The notes beneath the pieces are model-generated. The model saw only the letters and a program-made list of their open reading frames with translations, ran no database searches and was not told where the DNA came from. DNA of 64,000 nt, taken from positions 558,001 to 622,000 of the forward strand of contig JAZGUH010000628.1 of assembly GCA_037893225.1 (NCBI GenBank), read 5' to 3'. This document shows positions 40,001 through 51,940 of the stretch, one piece after another (positions within the stretch are counted from its first letter, which is position 1; each line of letters begins with the position of its first letter). The DNA comes from Hippasteria phrygiana (taxonomy: Eukaryota > Echinodermata > Asteroidea > Valvatida > Goniasteridae). A program made the position numbers and the translations under genes.

Positions 40001-43000
40001 TCACATATGTGCTACGGGGACAAAAAACAAAATCAGCTGCAGGCCAGTCAAAGGGTCTACAGGTCTGAAAATTAGGATAATTTCTTTGGTAACTATTGAA
40101 GATTTATCCTCTAATTTAGATCTTGACCCGGGAAAACCATCAGGATGTAGGGCTGGCAACCTAAAATGTGGACATGACAAGTGATACAAATCCCAACAAA
40201 TGACTTACGTCGTACGACATCCTGTCCGCAAATTGTGGGTGGGACTCGTTGACAGTGCTGAACAGAAATCCGTCCTTGGTGTTGCTCATCATGCTGTACA
40301 TGTTGTCTGTAGGACTTACGAGGTGGCTAAACTTTCTTAGACACTGCAACCCTGCCATCAGAGAAACACAGTCAGCTGGAAAGTAGGTTGTGGGTACTCC
40401 GTGGGAAGCTATCTCTTTTGTGACGAAGTTGTTGGCTCTGGAAAGAGTGTGCTGAAGATGAACAGAGCGCAATCTCGTGCCGACGACGAACAGAGCACAC
40501 TGTTCGAAACATCGAGACCTTATCTCATCATCGGCTTTTTTCAGGGCCAACACTTCCTCACAGAAGAGATATCATTCCATGGTGTACACGCAACCTACTT
40601 TCCCAGCTAATGACTCCACCATGTAACTCTTTAACCAGTTCACCTCAGAGGACGGGTTCACACGATCTGGCTGTTTTTATACACGGGCACGGCTGATGGG
40701 TAAAAACGTCAAGCTTGCCTCGACTTACCTCCGGGTGACGTCTCAACATGCTAATCCCTCATTTGTTTTGTACACACACACACAAAGTCCGAGAAGTCTG
40801 TGGAGGCGGACCGTGTGTTGAACTTGAACTTGGCTGCTGTGCACGGCCTGTTCTACAATTTACGCTCCGGTTGGTGCACCCGGAGTATTGAAATATATGA
40901 GGTTTCGGCAAGAAATATTGTACAAATACTGTTGAAATGACTCTTGCAAATCCGTATTTGTGGCGTTTGGCTGTATATCATAAGTCAGCTGCTATATTTT
41001 GCCTTTTTTGAAAATAAACATTTTCGGCAAAAATAATCCCGGCGCGAACTGGTTAAACAATACCCAACAACAAAGTCATCAAAATACAGAACAGGTGAAA
41101 TTATGGTTGAACATCATACATGTTTTTTTACCATTTGAAGTATTTGAACAAAATATGGCTTGTGGCAACGGTTTTTGCATTGTGGCTTTGCCCTAATTAT
41201 GGCAGATCAACAGCTGATAACGGCAGAGCACTTTTTTGTGTCTAATTTTACCATCTGAAGGGGATCATAACAGTACTTGTGTTTGTGGGCAAGACACTTT
41301 AGAATAATTGTGACCCGCTCTGCAAAAAGGGCACATAAGTCGCTGTATGCCTTTATGCGTAATGGGCTGTTCTACATTTGTGAAGAGGGCGAACAATTCT
41401 TCAAACAAGTGATTTCTAAGGGAGGAAATATTTTGCATCTTTGATATCTATATTATTCTAGTTCATAACCAAAAGCTTTGATTTCAGTGAATAAAGTTGG
41501 AAAAAGAATGTGTTTTTGTCGAGTGCTTCAATCTATTGCTTTGCTTTTTTTTTTTTTTTTAATGGCTTTGTTTCTCCTCAAGTCATTTCAAGAAATTCCT
41601 GAACACAAACATGCAAATTTCCAATATCTCACGAATGCAAAATGCTACAGGCCTCAGACATATACCATACGAAAGCTTATAAAATGGCCTTTCCAGCTAT
41701 ATATAAAACACTATTTTCAAATTTTGCACCGTAATTGCCCTTTTTGCAGCGTGGGTCACAATTGCCTTTCTCCGCCCAGGAGTACAAATGGGTACCCCTG
41801 TGATGAGAGTAGAGAATGGATAACACTGATCTTGAACTACTACAACAATGGATCTAAATGGCCCTCTATGATTAGGGGTAATACATAAGCCACTTCATCC
41901 TCAAGACACTTGTAGTAAAATGAGCACCACATTATCCAACTACAAAGAAATTACATAGTAACCAAGCACTTTTTGTGTCCAATTTCTCCCTCTGAAAATA
42001 TGTGCCAACCTCTCAAGAAATCTTTAAAGAAAATTCCTACGTTTGCAGTGTTCTCCACGGCCATACATTTTAGCAGGGCGGCAGACAAAATGCGAGCGCG
42101 GAGCGCGAAGCCCTTACGGCGTGGGGTCCGGTGCCCGCTGAAGGGCCCCGGGAAATTTTGGATTTTAGATGCTCCGTGGTGCAATCTGAGGCATTTCCTG
42201 GCCACTTTCTTCCGACTCTTTGAATCAAATTTGCTCGTGTTTACAACTTGAAATGAAGGCAAGATTTTTAGGGGGAGGGGGTTTGGTCATCAAAAGTTGA
42301 TTTTTTTCGGGGGCAATTTTTTTACTGAGTGGAACTCGTCACCGAGCGGGGGGTTCAGAGTTAAGCCGGCCGGTGAGCAAAACATGCACGTGGGCACAGC
42401 GCGCGTGGATAAGGTATTTTCCGAGAGAAAAAGACGCCCTCAAGTGTTACGGAACATTGTAATTTAGGTAAACTGGTTCTCGACGCGACAAAGTGAAAAT
42501 GATATTACCAGGGAGATTGGAACCAGTCCAGAATAATATTACGTGTATAGTTTTATGATGTGACGTGAATGCATAATATGTTGCATACGTTGCGTCCAGA
42601 TCTGTTCAATTACTATAAACGCTACTGCAATACTGCTGAATGTTAATGCTCGAAAACTCTTCATGTTCGTTCCACAGAGTGCGGTAAACTTCTTCGTACT
42701 TAGATAAACTGTGAAGACGGTGGAGAATGGAGAAAAATCCAATGAAAAAAAAATAGCAGGGCGGTGAAAATGTTAGCGGGGCGGTAAAACTTTAGCGGGG
42801 CTGCATACAATTTTGGCAGGGCGGCCTGCCCTGCTAAAACCCCTTGTGGAGAACACTGCGTTTGCATTGTATATGGAGTTCTAACTATAAGTAAATGGTT
42901 TTAGAGTAAACAAACTCAACAAGGAAAACTGATGGAACCTCTTGGTTAACATACAGCCATTCTGCCAATTAACTGAGCTGCATTTTTACTTCACTCTGTT

Positions 43001-43495
43001 GGCTGCCTTCCAATTTGCAGGACGACCTCTTATAAATGATGTCATTTCAGGACGGGAAGTTAGGCTTGTATGCGAGCAAGGCTAACAAGTCAGTTTAAGA
43101 CCCTTGCACATGTACGAGGTTGGACCCTCGAAGTGCAGTGAACTTTGACCCCCTCAACTTACCATCAGTTTTCTTAAATGTTATCTCCGTTCCCGAGAAG
43201 ACAACTTTGTTGAGCGCTTCGTACATGGGCCCTCCGAGATTGACGGCATAGCGGACACCTTGGGGTTGGTTCACGATGCGACAGGGGGAGCCTTCCAACT
43301 CCACAGTGACTGGTTCGTTATCTACAACCGATCAAAAATGTGAAATTTCTTCAAATTTACTTTTTCCAAACTTTGTAGAATATCCGAGTTGGGTCTGCGG
43401 TGGGATGGTGCTGGTTAAAACCACTCCTATGTCAATTTTCTTTTTCATTAACGCTAACAGTTTCAGACCAGCAACACCACCCCCCCTTTTTCTAT

Positions 43496-43550
<55 letters not shown>

Positions 43551-46500
43551 TTTGCTTGTAAAACAGTCTAAGACCAGACCCCATGAATTAAAACCCTCCT
43601 ATACTTATAACTATCACAGCCTATCAAAAACTCTACAAACCAACTCTCACAGTTTGTGTGTGTTTCAACCTGTCACTTGATAGCAGAGATGTAGTCGAGT
43701 CCATCACAAGTCCCTGCAAGTCCCTGCAAGTCCCTGCACTGCCAAACATGATTTTCTTTATTTCTTAATATAAGAAAATATTTCTTATTTCAAGAAAAAT
43801 CTTCTTGTCTCACTCCCTAGAAAACTTTTCTTGGGAGTGAGACAAGAAAAGTTGTCTTGAAATAAGAAAATTTTCTCATTTTAAGAAAACCATTTTTGGC
43901 AGTGTGCAAGTCCCTGCAAGACCCTGCAAGTCCCTCACAAGTCCATCGCAAGTCCATCGCAAGACCTCCAGTCCTAATCCCAATCACAAGCTATTCAAAT
44001 GAGCTTTGACAAAGGCATTCCTTTGTTTATCCAGTTACTTGTGACCGGCTTTATGAAAGGACTTCTGACTGGGCTTGCGAAAGTACTTGTGAAAGGACTT
44101 GCAGGGACTCGACTCCAACTCTGCTTGATAGATTTTGATATATATAGTGTAGCTGGCTCTATTTTGGCCTTGAGAACAGGAGGGGTGTTAAGGACTTTAT
44201 TTTTATTATATATTTTTTTTATTGAAATGATCCAATACAAGGCTAAAAGCCACTCTAGGTAAAGGGTTATGATCAGAGGATACAATTTTCAACAGATTTC
44301 AAAGAAATTATCCCAATTTTCAGACGTGTGAGGTACGGGAACACTCACCTCCCCCTACTTATATAGAAAACAAAATTATCTCTAAGGTCCGACCACATGC
44401 TACAAAAATTCCTTGCTCCGCCCATGCATGTAATTATGACAATTAAGTGAGAAATTAATGACGTAAAGTACTTAAATGTATTAAGGCACACCAGAAAGGT
44501 CACAGGCTGTGGTATGATGCTTTGAACAAGAAAAAATCAAATAATTTGAGAGAAAAAATAAAATCTTGAAGTACATGTATATGCGGTTTTGAAAGGTTAA
44601 ACTTCGCCCAGTTTTGAGTTTGGCATTACCGGTATATATAATAAGCTGATAAGGCTGATAAAGGCTGATAAAGGCTGATAAAGGCTGATAAAGGCTGATA
44701 AAGGCTGATAAAGGCTGATAAAGGCTGATAAAGGCTGATAAGGCACAACAGTATTTGTTTAGCCAAAGTGTACCCGGCCAAAACAATGTACACAACATTT
44801 GCAAACATAAAACAAACAAAACGTTTTCAAGAAAAGTGGAAATTTATATCATTTTTCCCAATGACTGTCGGCCGACAATAGTTTACCTTCCCCGTCCCGA
44901 TAATTTCCTGACTCTATAAATTGCTCCGATTTTTCTAGGCTCAGAAAACCAGACTACTAGAACATAATTTTTTAATTTCCCAGCATCTGTGCACACAAAA
45001 CTTTAAACGGGTCAGTATTTCAGTATTTGCTATAAATTACTAACCCGCAAATCCATTTATTTCTAATAACTACAGCAAAAGCAAATGTTGTATACGATCT
45101 TTTATAAGAAATGTTGCCTTGTTTGGTAGTCAGCTATATGTCATATATGTCAAGTTTATACCCTTAGTCCTTTTGTGAACCACATTTATTTTTTGGTTTG
45201 TTACTTCACATGGTGGATCTGGGAAAAACAAAAATTCTGTTATATTTTTGCTAATCGAACAAATTGCCTAGCAACAGTTTAAAATGTATATAAGCCTTGC
45301 TGATGTAACTTACCAATACTGCTCAATACTCCAAACACTTGAATCAGTTTCAACCCAAGACTGTTCTCATCACTGCTCAACTCCCTCCGGAATCCCAGTC
45401 GGCCATCGGGCTGTTCCAAAAGCTGTCCTGCCTTCACCAGCTCAATGACGTGGCCGTTGACCATGATCTTAACCTGAGACATTCTCGACACCCAGCCAGT
45501 GATGGTTGTTCCATCGACGTACACCGCTCCTTGGTACTTGCTCTCGTGGCCCGTAGCTAAGCAGGAATTTTGAAAAGATCTCTGCTGTGGGTTCGGGGCA
45601 TCTTCCGGAATGGTCGACATGAAGCTGTACCGACATGGAGCACTGGGACCGACGATGACCAACTTGTCATCGTCATCAGAGATGACCCAATTATCAGCGC
45701 CACCGGACAAGCCAGAACTCCCCGAGACAAAAGAGATCTTGATCCCCCAAGCCTGGATGGTGACGATGTACACGGCAGACGTCGTCATATCGTCATCCCC
45801 CAAACTACAAGAACACATGACCAGGAGCGAGTGCGCTACATACTTGGAGAGATTCTCAAGAAGAATCGTGGGCTCGGCCCCATGAAACGTCTGGGTGTGG
45901 ATAACTTTCCCAGAACTTGCAGGATCCGCCTGGTCATCCGAGAACCAGATGCTATAGCGACTCTCTGATGGTCCAGTGATCTCAAGCTCTCCGTCAGAAA
46001 CACCAACTGCGATCTCCGGCTTCTCATCAGAGGAGCCAAACTCACCCGAAGAGACCAACTTGGACTCCTGCTCTTCATTAACAGAACAACTGAACTTCCA
46101 GAGGTTATCACAACTTTCTCCGGTGATAGCATGTGCGACCATCTCGCTCGGCTTAAACCCGAAGGCAACAAAGTAGGCGTTACAGGGCTGGGAGCTTTTC
46201 TGACCAGCGGCGCTGCACAAGACCAGCAAGGCTCTTCCGTACTTGTCGTGCTTGGTGACCGAGATATCCGTTTTGAAGGTTGCCGTGTTGGCCCCGCCTT
46301 CAGCCTTCGGCCCGGTGAAGACTGCCACGCCCCCACAGTGACCCATCTGGGCTAGATTGGAGACGATGGTGGCCCTTGACCAGCCGAATCGTACGCATGG
46401 GGAAATGTTGCCTTCGGAATCGGTGTGCATCTCGATATACTTGTAGATGGAGTGGCCCCCGCCTTTCGCAAGGGAGGTGTAGCCATAATGATTGCCGCCG

Positions 46501-49500
46501 AAACCGCATCGGATCAGGCAAAGCTCGGAGGTGAAGGTCAGATAGTTGAGGTCGTACAGACTCGAGATCAGCATTAAGGCTGTACCGCCACCATGCTTGG
46601 CATTGACGCTGAAGTCGGTCTTGATGAAAGAAGGGACTGGGAATTTGCAGGAGGCTGTGCCAGTCATGTAGGGAAACTTGGCTGTTAACAGGGAAAAAAA
46701 ACCCCAGAAAATCAGTTCAAAATTGGGTTTTGCCCTTCACCGACGTATTTTATTGAAGGGCAAAACCCAATATTGAATTCACATCACCCCGACGCAAAAT
46801 TCTATCTGATGAGGAAAAAAATAAACTGGGCTAGAAGTATTAAAATCATTTGGACTTGGCAAACTGAATGGTTGAATGGGGAATCAGGTTGGCCCAGGGG
46901 TAGATTCTTTGCTTTCTACCACTATGACCCGGGTTCGAATCCCACCAGGGCTGACATGTGGATTGGGTTTTCAGTCCCTGTCCGATTCCGTGGGTTTCCC
47001 CCAGAATATCATTCTGGGGTTTTCCTCCCACTTCTAAAACTGAACATTTCTTCGTCGTCTTCCTACAGGTTTCTTCAGGCTTTCGAGCTACAGTGTGACA
47101 TGCAATTTTGAGGAATCCTTGGTTTCATTACCAGAAAGAAATATTTTAAAAAGAAACAAAATAAAAATGGTTAACTTTGCTGAGTACTGAAAAAATTCAA
47201 ATCAAATCGGCTAATGACTGAATTGTGTCCTGCTTATTAATAAATCCCTCCTACTATTTAAAAGGTCAAAATCAGTCAAAATTTCCTTCCACCTCCCCTG
47301 CTGTACTTTTACACAGACATGATCAGATTACATGTGGTTTTGTACTATGGCAGGAGGGTCAAAAACAATCACCTTGACCGATTTTGACCCATACAACAAC
47401 ATGGCTCAGAATGTATGTTTGCATAGGAGGGTTTTAAGCATACAAATTTAAAACAAATACAAAATGGCGTAGGGATATTAGGTAATTTTTGTTTTAAAAA
47501 CAACAACTATTATTTAATAAAAGAGCCGAGGGGAACTCAGACAAATTTATTTTGGAAGTGGGTGGGATTATTTTGGGGGGGGGGGGGGGGGGGGGGGGGT
47601 GGGTGGAGTTAACATTTGTAGTTTTTATCAAAGAAAAGAACAATGGATTTTAATTACCTATTGTTTTTATTTCCTTTGGAGGCAAATGCAGATCCACTTT
47701 CTGCAGTTCTTCAGGAGCCACTAAAATTAAGAGAGAAGAAAAGTTTTCCAAAGCATTAGACAAACAAATATATTACCAAAAACCAATATCACTTTGACTC
47801 CCTAAATACTAACGATTAGTGTCAGGAAGGTCAAAGTTTATTGACTGCCACATCTAGATGCCCTTGTTCCGACTGAAGATTTACATTTAATGGACTTCCG
47901 TCTTCTAACAAGTATGACGGCCCACGCCAAAAACCAGGCTGTTCATGTATTTAACCAGTTCACGTCGGCTGACGTGTACACACGCAAAGGTTTTGCAGGT
48001 ATTCGGAACGGATGACGGATAAACACGCACTCGAGAAATATCTGTCAGCGACCCGCTCGCAGCGAGCGAGGCCGGAAATATCAGGGTGCGCTACCCGCAG
48101 ATGACGGCCTGAACCCGTCTGACACCCAGGATCGTGAAAAATAATCCCACGCCTGGGTGCGGTCAATGTCAAAATAATCCCGGTGTAAACTGGTTAACAA
48201 AAGGCATTAAATTTAAAAAAATTCAAAAGCAGTAATGTGTTTTCCCCCATTCCCCACCCCATTCCATTCCATAACTTGAGAAATAATTCATCTACATGTA
48301 TAGACCCCAGTCAGGGCTCATTTTTAAGCTCTTTTAAGAAAAAGATAGTATACAACATTTGCAAACATCAAAAAACAGAACTACTGAATTATTTCGAAAT
48401 ACCGTACTAGACTAAATAAATAGCAGTCTGAAGCATCCTATGAAATCATGGCACCTGGTGTACAGTACATGTGCTATCGTTTTCAAGAAAAGTGGAAATT
48501 TACATTGTTTTCCCAACGATTGTCGGCCGACAATTGTTGGAAATAATCTACATTGTAGTCCCCTGACCTGATAATTCCCGGACTATAAATTGCTCCGATT
48601 TTTATAAAGTAGGGTCAGGGAACCAGACTACTAAAACAAAATTGTTTTCTCTCCGTTTTGTTTTACACAAAACTAATCAGTTAAGTGTTACAGTATTTGC
48701 TAGCATGCTATAAAATACTAACCCCAAATCTATATATTTCTGAAAATTACAGCAAAAGCAAATATTGTATACTACATTTAACTCCTTTAAATTTTGGGCC
48801 AAAAAGAAACACATTAGGATTTTTGGCGGGTAGAGCCTGGTTTTGGCATGGGATTTCCACAAGTTATGGAAGAAAATTGCATTTCTGAAACGGCTCTTGC
48901 TATTTTATTATGTGCTACACAAGAAGAATGATATACATTTTATACTATAGAAATTAGGAGCTTCATCTGAAATCAAAATTTAAAGCTTACTAAATCTGTT
49001 TCTAATAATTGTCAATTTTTTTGGGTGAAATGTTTCATTTGAAAGGCCATAACTTATCTAATTCTTTGACATTCGCAATTCAATTTGAAAGTTTTTTTTC
49101 AGGGTGGTACACTCAAAAAACAAACAAACAAACAAATAGAGAAAAAAAATTTGACTTCTGACTAGCGCCCACCCCAACAAAGATACTGACAATTTGGGAG
49201 ACCGCCAACATAGGGGGCAAGATAGCTCAGTTGGTAGAGCGCCGGTACGGTTCCGGAGGTCACAGGTTGGAATCCCGCTCCTGCCAGTTTCTTTGTTCAC
49301 TTTGAAAATGTATTCAAATTTACCTAGTCAGTTTCCCTTGTGGATTGTTTGACAAATAAAAAAAAAAAATCTTTTTAACTCCAGACAGACACAACGGCCA
49401 TAAAAGGATTTTGAAATAAAGAGCTGCATGTACACGTATGTAACAACATTTTTGTGGTCGCAATGGTATACCCAAATTACTTTAGCCATAAACCTAAACA

Positions 49501-51899
49501 GTGTCCATTTAATATCACTTTCAAGTTCACCTTATTGGCTGTTAGTTTGTCCTCCATTTGCATAAGACTGTGACCACCAATCCTTGTCGAGCTCTCCATT
49601 CAGGTTCCTTAATTTGCATATAACTTAAGTTTTCCTTTGTAAAAACCACAGACAGGTACGTGTCGGTACGGTGGGTGAATTAGAGGAAGTGACTAGTCCC
49701 TATGTATGTGTACTTAACCGACAGGAAGGAACACCAACACAATGTGTACAAATGTATAATCACACAGGGAAAGTTAAACAGCTACTGTATTTTCAACATC
49801 CTTTGCAGATAAATTCAATTTCGTTGCAAGGAAATTACTTGTAGCTTGCAAATTGACAAAGCACATGTACTGGCACACCTGTTGACATTAGGTACAGCAG
49901 AGCTATGTAACAAAATATTTGCAGGTAGAGTTACATGTAGTCGTACTTTCCCCAATACTTCCGAGGACAATTCTTTGTGTTTTCCATTGTTCCTTCAACC
50001 CTAACTCCCTAGTGTTCTCCTGAGCGTTCTTAAATGATGGTTATTACTATTATTAGTGTCTTTTACTAAGTAGTGGACCAAGTCCGCCAAAATCCATCAC
50101 TGACCCAGCTTCACATAATGCTTTAGGACCAAATTCTCTGAAATCCAAGACCACCACTACTAAAGGTGGATTTTGATGGACTTGGTACTAATTAACCCTA
50201 ACCCACTAGGCCCTTTTGGCTGGGAACCTTCCTCAATCCTTCAAAATCCTCCAATTGCTCCCCCCAAAAAGTTGCATTCACCCTCAATCCTCCAAATTCC
50301 TCCAAAATTTAGGACTTGTGTTCTGATGCATGTTCCCCATTTCCTCAATCCTTCAAAATCAACCAGTGTACAAAACCTATGAAGTTTTTCCTAAAAAGTT
50401 AAAGTATAAACAATTGGAAAATGGATATGGTGGGTGATGCTGTACTAAATCACAATTTCTCCTCAATCCTCCAAAATCAATCAGTACTAAAATCACCATT
50501 TCTCCTCAATCCTCCAAAATCCTCCAAAACCGCATAGAGGATTTTGGAGGACTGAGGGGGGTTAGGGTTAATGGCTTGCCTACCAAATTCCCCAAAATGG
50601 GGAAATGGATTTTGATGGATTTGTTGATATTAAAATAAGCCAAAGCGTTTTTGGAAGTCTTCAGACTATACAATTTTCTTGAAGATGACAGCATTTCAGA
50701 TGGAAATATTTCTCACAAGGATTAGTACCGGTATTGTCTTTATAAGCACTAACCTTTTTTTAGCATCCAACTTTTAAGTAAAAGTACGTTCATTTTAATG
50801 AAAACCAACACTTTGTTTTATCTTTAAAAAACTGAGTTTCATTTTCTTGTCATAAATCGTTTTCCCGACATTCTCCGATGATCAGACTAAAGCTTTAATA
50901 TACTCGTCATTCGAAGAAACACACCAAACATGTCTTGTGTGTTTCCAGTTGTGTCTAAAAATGAAATCTGACCTTAAAAGTTGGTGCACGTTTTCATACC
51001 GACGGGAACTAAATTCGCAACATTCCAGATAGGGCGCGCTTAATTTGAATTATGTTAAATTACCCATGGCAGTGAACACTGTTCCTGTTATGTCAGAACT
51101 CCTTTCAAATCCTTCCTCCATGATCGATCCGCTAAATTAAAATTCTTCGGTTTTGGTGCATTAGTATGTATTATTAGTATATTAGTAGCATATTAGTATG
51201 TCATGATTCAATTTTTGTACCCTCAGACATTGAACTGTACACGTGTACGCGTTTCTAAGCAAATACTTATCTGGGTTACATATCTTTGGCTTTAGATTTG
51301 GTTGAATTTCCAGCAAGAGATTAAGGTTTCGAGTGTCACTGTCAAGTGAGGTTTTAAAGTTCAAATTGATTTTCTTTTTCAGTTTGATGAAGTGAAGTTT
51401 CCATTTTGAGTTCAATTTCCAAGCTGTAACGTCATCAACTTGTTTGAGTTGGCTAAGTGCCATGTCTGTTTAGTTTGATCTTCAGTCTTGGAGGTGATTC
51501 AAAATTTGTAATGTTTTTAAATTTCAATTTTTTCTTCGATATTTCTATTTTACCCACCCACAAACCCCAATTTTTGATCCTAAATATTGATTTGGCATTT
51601 CAGTAAAATAATAAAATGTCGAGTTCAGTGACGGTGTGATACAGCTGTGGGTCTCCCCCACTTGAACACGTCCCCCGATGATTTCTTCTGTTTCAACAGT
51701 TAATTTTTGGTGATTAGGGTCTTTTTGACAGCAAACAGGATTGTGATATAAGGGTCGCAGATGTACCCATCTCTGTATGGGAACAGGGTTAAAGAAATGC
51801 GGGAGTGGAATCAGCAAGTCAAAAGAGCTTTTTTTAAAAATGTTTCCTTTCTTTCTTTTTTCTATGGAAAAGTGAATTTTGATTTAAAAAAAAAAAAAA

Positions 51900-51940
<41 letters not shown>

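Noticed and set aside
38534..40375. Transglutaminase C-terminal barrel in exons 5-8
   Set aside because: A vague likeness in length and strand pattern only. No diagnostic residues and no catalytic core nearby.
43276..43680. Plus-strand frame over the (TTTA)n tract
   Set aside because: Dominated by repeated FIYLFIYL from the microsatellite.
45570..45968. Plus-strand frames opposite exon 3
   Set aside because: They are antisense shadows of the coding exon.
45279..46667. The 462-codon open frame as a stand-alone intronless gene
   Set aside because: It has a clean acceptor upstream and a strong donor at 45314, both in phase with neighbours, and the last 11 codons are intron read-through. It is better as an internal exon.
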